From: Durusdinium trenchii
Taxonomy: Eukaryota; Sar; Dinophyceae; Suessiales; Symbiodiniaceae
Assembly (NCBI GenBank): GCA_963970005.1
Contig: CAXAMN010003758.1
Span: 62,001 to 126,000, forward strand
Direction of reading: 5' to 3'
DNA: 64,000 nucleotides
In this document: one piece after another, positions 19,520 through 30,179 of the stretch
How the letters are laid out: each line of letters starts with the position of its first letter
How positions within the stretch are numbered: position 1 is the stretch's first letter
Translations under genes and position numbers: made by a program
Notes under the pieces: generated by a model
The model's database searches: none
Seen by the model: only the letters and a program-made list of their open reading frames with translations
What the model was told of the DNA's origin: nothing

Positions 19520-19611
19520 ATGCGGTGGGCAGCTTTGTGCAGGGCGATGAGGATGGTGTTGATGGAGTCAGTCATCCCCATTGCTCCACTTTCAGCAAGG
19601 GCCTTTGCTTC
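19520..19611 (+). pseudogene. decayed copy of the small secreted-protein exon
   Basis: ATGCGGTGGGCAGCTTTGTG and TCAGTCATCCCCATTGCTCC, then CCACTTTCAGCAAG, mirror the exon at 20124, but about 40 bases of the signal-peptide part are missing and the Cys-Gly-Asp region is lost. The frame continues but no longer encodes a lipobox-like site. Confidence 0.5.
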
Positions 19612-19649
19612 GGAAAGAAACAAACCCGACAGGGTGGAGATCCCATGAG

Positions 19650-19775
19650 ATCCCTATGCTTTGCTTCAGTGTCCTTGGCCTAGAGCAGAGATGATCCAAT
19701 TCGTTCCTGAGGGGCTACTTGTGAAATCGGTGACCCCCACACGCACACAGTGGCTGCTTGCTCCAAAACGCAGCG
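19650..19775 (+). repeat. duplicated segment, copy 1 (partner at 21709)
   Basis: GATCCCTATGC(T/C)(T/C)TGCTTCAGTG, GCAGAGATGATC, GAGGGGCT and AGTGGCTGCTTG words occur in the same order here and at 21709-21826. It lies just after the decayed secreted-protein exon, so a larger duplicated block is likely. Confidence 0.65.
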
Positions 19776-20123
19776 CGCCAAGTCCCCAAACTCAGAACTC
19801 GTGGGAAGCTGTGAGTTCAGATTGACAAAACTTCTCAATCCACCTTGCAAAAGCGCTTTTAATTTGATTTTAACCACCTTCATGACACAGTAGATTGTAG
19901 AATCTTGGAAATCCAACTGAAACAGATGCGCCTCCAACAGCAGCACGACAAGAAAGGATAGATAGAATGATTGATGATCATTGCACTTTACCGGGCAGGT
20001 CTTAATCATTTGAAATTGCAATGTGGTTGGCAACAGGTGGAAATTGTTGCATGATTGAGTCCACCATGCAGCCTTTCTTTCTGGTTCAAACTGCTCTCCG
20101 CGATATTCCGTGGTCATCTCATC

Positions 20124-20297
20124 ATGATGCGCTGGGCTGCCTTGGTTTGTGCTGTGGCGTTCATGGGTGGTGCCCTGCAGGGCTGCGGTGATGATGATGA
20201 AGGTGGGGTGAGTGGAGTTACTCATCCTGACTGCTCCACCTTCAGCAAGAGCCTTGGCGATGTTGAGGTCAGGATCACATTCACAGGCCAAGACTAA
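20124..20297 (+). CDS. small secreted or membrane-anchored protein, first exon
   Basis: Two adjacent ATGs (20124, 20127) open a 57-codon frame: MMRWAALVCAVAFMGGALQG, a signal peptide with hydrophobic core, then CGDDDEGG. The Cys right after a small residue and followed by an acidic run recalls the short secreted proteins that dinoflagellate genomes encode in families; a bacterial-style lipobox would be formally similar. The frame ends with a TAA at 20295, but a splice donor before it is equally possible. A damaged relative lies 600 bases upstream. Function unknown. Confidence 0.45.
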   Translation: MMRWAALVCAVAFMGGALQGCGDDDEGGVSGVTHPDCSTFSKSLGDVEVRITFTGQD

Positions 20298-20763
20298 GGC
20301 TGTCAGTCACAACAGCAATACGCCACCCACACCCTCTCTCTCTCACACACACACACTGTGGGGAACGACAAAGTGACTACCACATGTATGAACGAACCAA
20401 TTTTATGAAAGCCGGCTCCAAACATCAACCATGCATGCTAACCATGTCTATTTAGGAAAGGAAACTGTCTGCGAAACGAAGACCTTGGCAGGCCTGCTCT
20501 TAGTATGGCCCCACAAGTTCTGGATTCCTCGCGTGTCGGATCATCATAGAAGACCGAAAAGCACACAGACACCGAGTCGGCAGGTTTGAGGAGAAGCGCT
20601 TCTCCTTTCCAAAACTTCTTCCACTCCCTAAAGCTCGTTCAGTGTGCAAAGCTCTGTCACGTCAAATCACAAAGAACGACTTAATGTATGTAGCGGTCCC
20701 CAAATCGATAGTGGCACGGTTTCCAATACATGTTGTCTAGTTGAGGGTCTCTATGTAGACTGT

Positions 20764-20823
20764 TGACTGTTGGTGAATGAAACTCCTCTCGGGACTCGAG
20801 ATGTGAAACCATTCTGGAGGGCA
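20764..20823 (+). repeat. duplicated patch (partner at 26075)
   Basis: GTGAATGAAACTCCTCTCGG and AAACCATTCTGGAGG here resemble ATGAATGGCATTCCCCCTCA and AAGCCATTCTGGAGC at 26075-26137. Confidence 0.5.
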
Positions 20824-21708
20824 CCTAGATCATCCTGGAAGTATCTTCTGGCATCTATCTCCCTGCTCCAAGGAATGGCGTTGGAGCACCTCGTCCAAGG
20901 ACATGATGTTGGTTCGGGTTGTGCACTTTAAGTGCTGCAAGCTTGAATGGATGGAGAATGTAGCAAGAATTCGAAGACTTGTGCTTTTGGAGGCATCCCT
21001 TTTTTTGAAAAGCACATCTAACCTGGTGTCACCAAATGCCACGTTGTCTTTTCTCTACAAGACTACTGTACTAGGCTGATAGCGAATGATTCTGTCATGG
21101 ACTTGTCCCAGCCAAGGCTGTGACTGACGCGGCCTCATGTCGCACCGCGTGTGTGACCGCCGAAGGGCTGGCTGAAACGAATGGAGAGTTGGAGGCGGGC
21201 ATGTTGTACGCGAAGAGTTGGTTCAAGGTTTGGATTCATACACCTTTTAGGCAATCCTTTCCACATAGAATCGGTGTTTAGATGGGTACAGGCTATTTCA
21301 TCCATGGTCTGTGTTTGGGTCAGAGCCGTTGCTAGAAGAATCTGGTTTGGCACACCCATTTCTGGCAAGAGTGCCGAGGTGCTTAGTCTACCAGCAACCA
21401 CATGCGTATCGCACTCAAGAGACAAAGGCTATTCAGTTTCACCATGTTTCACCTGTAAGTGAGGGCTTCATGGAAGCTTGACCTGTTTGAGAAGAGGCCG
21501 GCCAGAGAATGTGGTCCTAGGCTAAGGGTGGTCAAATGAAGAGGCGGTCCGCCGTCGTCAACCAGCGCAGGACTGGAAGGGCAGCTCCGGGGAAGGCAAG
21601 TGCGAATGTGCCACGGGCGGTGGAAGTCGACGAACTGCTTGTGAAGATGCCAACTACACTGCCTCGTAAAGTCTTAGGGAAAGCACCTGGGCCTAAAGTG
21701 CTCAAGAG

Positions 21709-21826
21709 TGGAGATCCCTATGCTCTGCTTCAGTGAGCAGAGATGATCGAATTAGTTCTTGAGGGGCTCATTGTGAAATCGATGACCCTGCAGAGTGGCT
21801 GCTTGTGCCAAAACATTTGCGGCGTG
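21709..21826 (+). repeat. duplicated segment, copy 2 (partner at 19650)
   Basis: Same ordered words as the copy at 19650, with a deletion of about 15 bases after CTTCAGTG. Confidence 0.65.
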
Positions 21827-23457
21827 CTGTTCTGCAATATCCCCTGCAGTGGGTGGGTTACTGCGATGTCCTCAGTCAAGCTTTTTGAAGTCGGAGAGTG
21901 AGCACAGTTCCAATCGGCCGAGCATGATTCCCCAGCCCCCCTGTCCACGAAATTCCCCTCAGTTCGGTTTCCGTATATTGATTTCATTCGTTCAATATAG
22001 GCTGATGATCCGCATGATCCGCATGGAGCTTCTGATTTAGACGCAGACACCGTGATGTCCGGGACCCTTCGACAGACACCGTCGGTTCCGACTCCGCGCG
22101 TGGCATCCGCCAGGCGATCGGACAGCCGTCGGAGATCCCCTCCACCGCGCAGGGATGATAGCCACTTGGGAGCTTTCGGGATCAAGAACGGGCTGTGTTC
22201 TTTTTTGGGATGGAAGATGGAGAGGGGGGTCTGAAACTGGCGAGAATTCGATTCTTTTTCAAGGGCGCTCTGTCAGGTAGACAGACGAGCACTTTCAAGA
22301 TGTCATCGAGGTTTTTTTTGGGTCTACACACTTCCTTGTTTGGTTTCAAAGTGCATGTGAAACCATGTCATTCTTATGTCATTCTTATCGTACATTTGTG
22401 GTTTCAATGTCTTTCTCCAATCGTTGTGACTGCGCTGGTCCGGTGCTTCGGCAAATCGATGTTCGGTCGGAGAAGAGCACCTCCTCTGACCGCGAGGTCG
22501 TGGGCGTGGGGGCCCCCCACGACGGCGATCTGACAGTCGGTAGAAGTACAGGACTTCCGGAAGATTCCTGGAATTGGCTAAGAGATCGGAAGAAAAGTGT
22601 CATGACACTGGACATGCTGAGCTGGAAGAGTTCTGCAAAGGCATTTGATAGATGCAGATTGTCAAAGATATGAGATATGCAATTCTCAAGAGTTCTCAAG
22701 CACAGCTGCGCCGCAGACATGGTTCAAAGTTTATCTTGATGTTGTGGGGTCGGAAAGCCCTTGGGACATGCAGGCAGCACATGATTCAATGACACAGCAC
22801 TTTCCCGCACGTTTTTTGCGCGCTGTTTCAGCTTCTTCCTTTGTGGTTTTGTGCCAACTACAGGCCATCAACCGCGTGCTCCGCCAAGGGGTAAGGCCTT
22901 CATCCTCGTCAAGGCCAATCGATTTGGGCCTTGAGCATCAACTTTTACCACACCAAAAGCATGAACTTGGGCATGTGAAGACACCAGAGAACTGACGGTC
23001 AGCCAGCTATTGCTAGGGGAAACATGGGGAAACCATGTCTCACAGACGTGAAGAGTGCGTGGAGCGCCTGCTGAGGAGTGCGATTCCAATTGTTTTGCCA
23101 GACTGGTGTGAGAAAGGGACAAGTTCCTTATCTGCATTGGTTGAAACTTAGCGAGCACGCCCGCTGCCAGAGCTTTTACGTGCTTGAATTGGAGTCAGCT
23201 TCAGGTCTAGTGTACATATCCAAAAGCTGCTGAGCTGCAAGTGAAGCTGACCTTGACACTTAAAGCTCTCAGTTGGCCAACCTTGCCTGAGGTAATGGGC
23301 AAGCCCACACTGTCACAGTTGAAAAGATCGAGGAGCCGAGCGAGACTGGGAAACCCGTCTCTGCCGGGGCAGCCGTGTTTTGGAGACCGTTCACTCATGG
23401 ATTGTCTGGTAACTGCGCAGCACGGTGAGATTGCTGAGTCGTCTTCTTGTTTGTCAG

Positions 23458-23646
23458 GAGAGACAGCAGATGGTTGTCATCCGCTTCGACTCCAATCGAA
23501 AAGTATGGAAACGCGTACCGCCGATTGGGTTGCAGCAAATGCCAGGCTGCAATGCAGGGGGTGTGCTGGAAATTGGGAGTGAACTACAACCCTTGTATGG
23601 TGGCATGGTGTCTCTGCATGTTAATCACCATATTGTTCCATGCTAA
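23458..23646 (+). CDS. isolated exon, Kelch-like character
   Basis: After a clean acceptor (TTTGTCAG) the frame reads ERQQMVVIRFDSNRKVWKRV, then PPIGLQQMPGCNAGGVLEIG. The pattern of a short beta-strand followed by 'W-x-x-V-P-P' is like one blade of a Kelch repeat, but a single blade is not proof. The 3' end of the exon is uncertain, with the frame open to a stop at 23646. No neighbouring exon was recognised. Confidence 0.3.
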   Translation, partial: ERQQMVVIRFDSNRKVWKRVPPIGLQQMPGCNAGGVLEIGSELQPLYGGMVSLHVNHHIVPC

Positions 23647-26074
23647 TGGTGATCATGATTTGTAAGCACGTTCATTACCTGAGACTGGTTCCAACATGTT
23701 CTAAGACTATGGTGCTGGTTTGTGCACGATCGGGACTGCTACTCTGAATGAAGACTCTTGTGGGATTCCCGAAAGCAGAATCTTTTTGCAGATCACACAC
23801 GAATCCGTGTAATTGCTAAGAGCATTTACTGTATATATATATATATATATACACACCAAACGTCATCCCTCGTTGCTATACACTGACTTGAGTATACTTA
23901 GCTTCTCATCCCCCCCGGTTTGACCAGGACCACCCCGGGCCCATGGTTTCTCGGTCTATGCGCGATGTGGCGCCCGTCGCGCCGAAACATCTTTTTTTGC
24001 GCGCGCTTGCGTGTGGTCTGGCGCCAAGGTTCATGGAGGTGAGGAAGTTTGGCGATGGCACCCTGAGGCCCCTCTGGAAGAAGACGGAGGCTCCGGGTCC
24101 GACCGGACCGTGGGTCCGACCGTCTCTTGCCCTGCTGTCTCTGTTTGGTTGGCGCCGGTATAACAGAGGGCCCGAGAGATTGAGGCGCGGGTTTACAGCG
24201 GGTAGGAAGAACCTCCAAGACCCGCTTGTCTATCTTTTTTGACATGAAGTTTGGGGGGACCTCGAAGCTCCTGCTTCAGGAGAAAGTAGGTCCACCCTGA
24301 TCCATTGGATTCGGAGAACCTCATGCTGTGACTCCAAAAACCATTAGATACCTCACCACGTACTTCGGTCTCGTGATGTCTCGTGCACGAGAAACATGCC
24401 GACTCCATGTGTCTTTCGAGGTCTCCACGGTGCCAGAGAGGCCCAAGAACTTCGTCGATGTGGATGACCAGGCCATGCCCGGAGCGAAAAGCGAGCGTTC
24501 GGCGGCGATTTGCCATGGGTTCCTTCGACGGGTCAGAGGAAGCGCGACGAACTCGGAGCTTCTCATGGATTGTTGGATGGACAAATAAGCAGCTACTATA
24601 CATACATACCATAATCATACATATACTGTATATATATGTAACTATATAACTATATCATATCTAACTAACTACTGTCACAGGTGTAGAGTGTGGAACATCG
24701 AAGCCTTTGGAGGAATGTCTGGTATTCGTTGTGATTTCGCGTGGAAAGGGTCTTCTCGTCTCAGTGCGGAGGTTGCTGGTCCAGCACCAAAGCCATCAGA
24801 TGCTGAGCCAAGTCCCGAAGTGGTCGCGGCAAGCCCGCCGGAGGTTGGCAAACGAGTGTTTTTGGAATCATTGGCCTCTTTAAAATAGCCAAACAATAAG
24901 ATCAAAGAAGCATGTCTTTGGAAGCCAGCTTTTCAGATTCGCGATCTTCAATGAGCATCTTCTGAAACTTTTCCCTGCTATGTCTATGAATTTGAGAAGA
25001 TTTTGGAAAGAATGCACACGCAAATCTTTCTGGATCGCAGGCTGCCCCAGAGCCCGCCAAAAAGCGGCCGGCAGAAAAGGCGCCGGCTGAGAAGGACCCG
25101 GCTGCGGCTGGCTGAGGGAGGCAGAGTGCATGAGTTCTTTGGTCCGGAAATGATGTGGATCTTGCAAGCGGGGATTCCTATCAACTTTGAACAAGGAACT
25201 TTGGAGGAGTATCAAGATGCGAACTACAGCTTACTGTAATCTATTTAGACCAGTGAAAATGATTTGTATTGACTCGATCGCGCAGGAATCCAAGCCTAAG
25301 AAGCGAAAAGGCTGAAGGACTGGAGAGTTTCAGGTCTCAAGGTCTCGTGTGGACTTGGCAGACTTGTTGCCAAACACGGGGATCTATCCCCAAATGAGCT
25401 TTCACACCGCTGCAACTCCGTTTGCGTTCACACCGCTGTGTTCGCTTCGGTCGCTGGCTTGGCCGAACAGGAAGGACCCGGGGGGTGAACGTCGTTGGCG
25501 CCTGAAGTGCGGCGCCGAAGACGGACGACGCCCGATACGTATAGCGTCAAAAAGGAACGACATAATTACTGAACCGACTGATCCAGCTGAAGCTTTTTTT
25601 TTGTGAGCTGACTTCAGAAGTGATCCAGAAGTGGCTGACTTCAAAGAACTGAGCCTGGTGCTTTGAACATAGGGTTTGGATGAGTTCTGCCTTGGCAGCT
25701 CCTTTGCAGCTCAGACTTCGATATGGGTCGGTCTCTGTCAGCAAGTCGTTTACACAACTTTCACAGCTTCTTGAGTTTCTTGACCCTCGCACCATTGGCA
25801 CCCGTAGCAGTTGCCAACTTCCAGACTTGTCAGCTTCCATGTGAGCCACGCGAGCCCCCCGCGCACGAAAGAGACCACGGGTCTTCAGAACGCGCAACGC
25901 ACGTGCCATGGCTCCGCCTCGCAACTTCTCCGGGGTCTCCCTCTCTCCTCCACCGCTGCATCACCTGCGCCAGGCGCTTCAAAGGAAATCTGTGGAACAT
26001 CCGAAGCACACGAAGTTAGGTGTGAACTGGCCATGTGGAGGGGGGTTGTTAATCAAGATTCCACACTGACTAGG

Positions 26075-26137
26075 TGTTCCTTGTTGATGAATGGCATTCC
26101 CCCTCAGGACTGGAGATGTAAAGCCATTCTGGAGCAG
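26075..26137 (+). repeat. duplicated patch (partner at 20764)
   Basis: See the partner: a ~60-base similar stretch around (A/G)CCATTCTGGAG. Confidence 0.5.
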
Positions 26138-26505
26138 GAGGGGTTGAATGAATCAACCGCCTACATGACGTGTCCCCCCAAAAAACACGCATCGCTACTA
26201 GCTACTCTTCGCATCGCTCCTAGCTACCCCACTGCGGGTGGATGTTTCTTCCGGCACGAGCGGAGTCCGTGTGGTCAGGTGCCCTCTCACCTGGCGCTGA
26301 GTGGCTTGGCGAGTCCACGCAGCGTGATGACTCCGAAGAGCGCCATGACTCCGCGGAGCCCGGGCGCGCCTCGGCAACGCGAAGGAACGGAGACGTGATG
26401 GTGATGGAGCCACCAGCAGGCGCTGTAGCACTGTTGAGGTAGGTAATCCTGTAGATATTAACATATCATAACATATCTAAATTATATACATAACGACATT
26501 TTTCT

Positions 26506-26528
26506 TTCTTTCTTTCTTTCTTTCTTTC
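26506..26528 (+). repeat. (TTTC)n microsatellite
   Basis: Uninterrupted TTTC units. Confidence 0.9.
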
Positions 26529-26645
26529 GCAGACCTGAAAGGGTCAACGCCTGTCACTAGAATTACAAACTCGGTCGACGAAAGCATGTATAAATAGTTA
26601 TACAGTAGATTGTAGAGCTGGCTTCGCATGCCAGCGATGCCATAA

Positions 26646-26667
26646 GGTTGTTGTTGTTGTTGTTGTT
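26646..26667 (+). repeat. (GTT)n microsatellite
   Basis: Seven GTT units, then an interrupted continuation. Confidence 0.85.
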
Positions 26668-27687
26668 GGTCGTTGCTGTTGTCGTGTTGCGTGCCAAGAA
26701 CACCATTTTTGAAGCATTCCAACAAACACGGTATTTACCAGGGACCAAACACACGGTACATGTCGATGTTTCCTTTTGCATTGGGAGCAAGCAGACGCGT
26801 TTTTTAAAAACCATGTTTCTTACATGTTTGCTGCCCAAACCACTGGTATTTACGCATGAGCATGTTGGTAGGAATCACATTTTCATTTAAAATTGCCAAA
26901 ATACATGTAATTTACGATGTTTATTACTTGCGTTGCGCAAAAATGAATCCAACATCGCCCAAGCACGCGACCTTTGTGTGTTGTTGGTTTTCTTGGTTTG
27001 GACTGGCCCCTGGGCTGGACGAGATTGCAATGGGGTGTGTCAATTCCATAATAGCCTACACGGCTACACTTCGAGGCACCTGCGATTGAGGACCAGAGTA
27101 TGACAAGGTCAATGAACGCATTGGCATTCAAGCTTCTTTCCAGAAGTGGCACAGCAATGCGCCACGCTGAGATGGGTCACAGAGGCTTTCCCGCAAGGCT
27201 TTTGCCTCAACAAGAGAATCAGCGCAAGAGATCCACCAAGCGGCTCATGATGTTCAATGTCTCCTGGATGAGTTCGCCGCGGCATTTTTTGAAGCGTATC
27301 CACCAGTTGACAGCTTCATGTGCGACGAGTGCATTTTGCAGGCAACACTGATAACTCTCGTCGAAACCAGACACAGTGCCGGGAGGCGTTTGGTCAAGTC
27401 ACGCGCCCAAACTCATCAACTGGTGCTGGATAGGCTACATGGTGACCTTGCCTGTAGGCAACACCCACGACAGCATCAACGCTACCACTACTATATCGCT
27501 CACTCGCTCAAGCCCAGACAAGTGAAAGCAAAGCGGACAGCGAAGCAAAAGCAGGACGGTGTGAAATGAACATTCTTCCATCTTCTTCTGTTCCCCCTCG
27601 TCTTACCAGCGACCGTGTGACCGTAGGGCCCATGCATGGAAGCTTCATCGGTTGTTTTTCCAGTATTTATGTTAAGCTATCTAGTTC

Positions 27688-27785
27688 CGGAGCAGGTTCC
27701 AGAGGGTTCCGGCGGAGGTTCCGGAGCAGGTTCCGGAGCCGGTTCGGGAGCAGGTTCCGGACCAGGTTCCGGAGCAGGTTCCGCA
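27688..27785 (+). repeat. 12-base minisatellite GGTTCCGGAGCA
   Basis: Variants of GGAGCAGGTTCC repeat about eight times. On the - strand the frame gives Pro-Glu-Pro-Ala repeats; the + strand gives Arg-Phe-Arg-Ser repeats. A real PEPA-type protein linker cannot be excluded, but no flanking coding signal is seen. Confidence 0.8.
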
Positions 27786-27929
27786 GCATTGCAGCAATGA
27801 GTGCGGTGATGTTGGTGGGCTTCTTGGAAGTCTTTGGACGTGAGCCCGGGGACGTGTGTTAATTGCGACGGAAACCAGTGTAACTCCAAACAGTAGTGTT
27901 ATTCCTACTTGTCTACTGTTTTTTGCGAC

Positions 27930-28500
27930 AGTGTGTTTTTTGCGCCGGTCCTAGCTTCAAGATGTTTTTTGCGCCGGTCCTAGCTTCAAGATGTTTTTTG
28001 CGCCGGTCCTAGCTTCAAGGTGCTTTTTGCACCCATCCTAGCTTCAAGGTGTTTTTTGCGCCGGTCCGAGCTCCAGGGCAATTTTTGCGACAGTGTGTTT
28101 TTTGCACCTCCAAAGTGTTTTTTTGCGCCCGTCCTAGCTTTAGGTGTTTTTGTGCCGGTCCTAGCTTCAAGGTGTTTTTTGCACCGATCCTAGCTTCAAG
28201 GTGTTTTTTGCGCCGGTCCTATGCGCCCGTCCTAGCTTTAGGTGTTTTTTGTGCCGGTCCTAGCTTCAAGGTGTGTTTTGCGGTCCTATAGCTCCACGGT
28301 GTTTTTTGCGCCCGTCCTAGCTTCAAGGTGCTTTTTGCGCCGGTCCTAGCTTCAATGTGTTTTTTTGCGCCGGTCCTATTATAGTTTCGAGGTGTTTTTG
28401 CGACGGTCATATTTTCGAGGTCCTTTTTGCACCGGTCCTATAGTTTTGAGCTCTTTTTTTGAACGCCGGTCTTCTTTTCGAGGTCCTTTTTCCGCCGGTC
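27930..28500 (+). repeat. ~29-base minisatellite, forward array (TTTTTTGCGCCGGTCCTAGC)
   Basis: Units of GTGTTTTTTGCGCCGGTCC followed by TAGCTTCAAG repeat some 15 times with drift; the last copies read GTCCTATAGTTTTGAG or GGTCTTCTTTTCGAGG. Translations such as VFFAPVLASRCFLRR are repeat artefacts. Confidence 0.9.
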
Positions 28501-28554
28501 TTATATTTTTTTGCTCTGCGCAGAGAGTCGACGCAGGCCTTTGCGCGCAACCAA

Positions 28555-29165
28555 AAGCCAATGGCGCATGCAGGGGGTGGGCCTTTAAAAAGCGGGAGAG
28601 GGGCACATACGCCAGCTGACAGTTGGCATGGAACATTGGAGAGGTTGGTTGCAACCTTGAAAGCCCCAGCAAAGCAAAGCGACGACAAGGCTTTGTGCGT
28701 GAAGCGAGCGGCAGCGCATGCAGGGGGTGAGCCTTTAAAGCAGCGGGAGGGGGTGCGGGCGTGGGCGCAGCGCCTCCCCCGCCGCAGAGCGGAGCTCTCC
28801 AGCAAAACCTAGGAGCGCACGTCTGCGACCGAAAGTTTGCACCGTGGTTATTCCGTCTCAAAGCCACCTTTCTGCTGCGCTGCGCTCCGCTCAGTTTTGA
28901 CACGAGCCTTTGTCAAACCTTTTTGTCTTCGTGTCCACCCACGCGGAGCGAAGCGAGCTCCGCCAGCTGACATGAAACATTGGACAGGCGGGGTGTAACC
29001 TCTGCGCGCCGCTCAGTTTTGGCTTTAGGTGTTTTTTGCGCCGGCCCTAGCTTCAAGGTGTTTTTTGCACCGATCCTAGCTTCAAAAGCGGGAGAGGGGC
29101 ACATACGCCAGCTGACAGTTGACATGAAACATTGGAGAGGTTGGTTGCAACCTTAAAAGTGGCGG
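28555..29165 (+). repeat. spacer with four copies of a GCGGGAG...CAGCTGACA...TTGCAACC block
   Basis: Between the opposing minisatellite arrays a block reading CGCATGCAGGGGGTG, CCTTTAAA, GCGGGAG, GCCAGCTGACAGTTG, GAACATTGGAGAGG, GGTTGCAACCTT occurs whole or in part near 28561, 28708, 28965 and 29090. It contains its own palindromic word GGTTGCAACC. Confidence 0.7.
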
Positions 29166-29174
29166 TCCCAAAGG

Positions 29175-29550
29175 AAAGGCTCAAAGACACCTTGCAGCTA
29201 GGATCGGCGCAAAAGACACCTTGCAGCTAGGATCGGTGCAAAAAACACCTTGAAGCTAGGACCGGCGCAAAAAACACCTTGCAGCTAGGACCGGCGCAAA
29301 AAACACCTTGGAGGTAGGACCGGCGCAAAAATCACCTAAAGCTAGGACCGGCGCAAAAAACACCTTGGAGCTAGGACCGGCGCAAAAAACACCTAAAGCT
29401 AGGATGGGCGCAAAAAACACTTTGGAGGTGCAAAAAACACACTGTCGCAAAAAACGCCCTGGAGCTAGGACCGGCGCAAAAAACACCTTGAAGCTAGGAT
29501 CGGTGCAACAAACACCTTGAAGCTAGGACCGGCGCAAAAAACACCTTGCC
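29175..29550 (-). repeat. ~29-base minisatellite, inverted array
   Basis: The reverse complement of the forward array: CTTGAAGCTAGGACCGGC followed by GCAAAAAACAC, about 12 units. With the forward array it forms a giant imperfect inverted repeat centred near 28.8 kb. Confidence 0.9.
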
Positions 29551-29554
29551 ATTC

Positions 29555-30065
29555 TTATCCACCACAGTCGCGCAATGAGTCCAAGCCGATGTTGCTATAA
29601 ACCCTGCTCTCTGTCGCAAAAAACCCTCTGCGACGCAAAAACACACTTTCACTGTGCAAGAAACACTTTTGATCGACGCAAAAAAAACCCACTGACCTGC
29701 GCAAAAAACACAGTGTCGCAAAAAACACCCTGCCACCGAAGCTAACAACACCCGTACCCGTAGCAAAATACACGACCATATATTTGCAACAAACACCGCG
29801 TCGCTGAAACACACACCTTCGCAAAAAGCACACCGTCGCAAAAAACACACCGTCGCAAAAAACACACCGTCGCACCAAACACTCCGTGTTTCCCACTCCT
29901 TGGTGGCTTGTCCAACCAAAACAATAACACCGTGGCAAAAAGATAATCGTTGCAAAAAACACGTCGTCGCAAAAAACACTCCTTGAACTTTTGATCGCGC
30001 AACGAACTCCACGATCACTTTTGAAAAACATTTCGGCCTACCGTCGCAAAAAAAACACCGGTTTC
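29555..30065 (-). repeat. GTCGCAAAAAACAC minisatellite
   Basis: Shorter ~15-base units derived from the same core (GCAAAAAACAC) continue with increasing decay; the best run is at 29823-29880. Confidence 0.8.
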
Positions 30066-30179
30066 CGTCGCAATTTACACGCAGCCCGTTTCCGCCTCGC
30101 AACGGCAGGCTATGCATCAGCATGACGCTTGATGATGGTTTGTGACATAATTTCTCAAAAGCACTCCACATGTTTCTAG

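Larger units (their letters stand above)
20300..23440. other. mostly gene-free; scattered low-copy duplications
   Basis: Contains a CA run near 20341-20357 and the two duplicated patches listed separately. A frame at 22052-22234 gives an Arg/Ser-rich stretch (RRSDSRRRSPPPRR) that could be part of an RS-type exon, but no splice sites support it. Confidence 0.3.
23650..27560. other. gene-free stretch with microsatellites
   Basis: A (TA)n run at about 23833-23852, an AT-rich patch at 24598-24665, (TTTC)n at 26506-26528 and (GTT)n at 26646-26667 are present. No exon is supported, though GC-rich open frames occur near 24.0-24.5 kb and 25.0 kb on both strands. Confidence 0.35.

Noticed and set aside
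27930-29550. CRISPR-like array because of regular ~29-base repeats
   Set aside because: There are no unique spacers between units, units drift in sequence, and the genome is eukaryotic.
27930-30171. Cys/Phe/Arg-rich proteins (FFAPVLASRCFLRR type)
   Set aside because: Pure minisatellite translation; frame changes between units without loss of openness.
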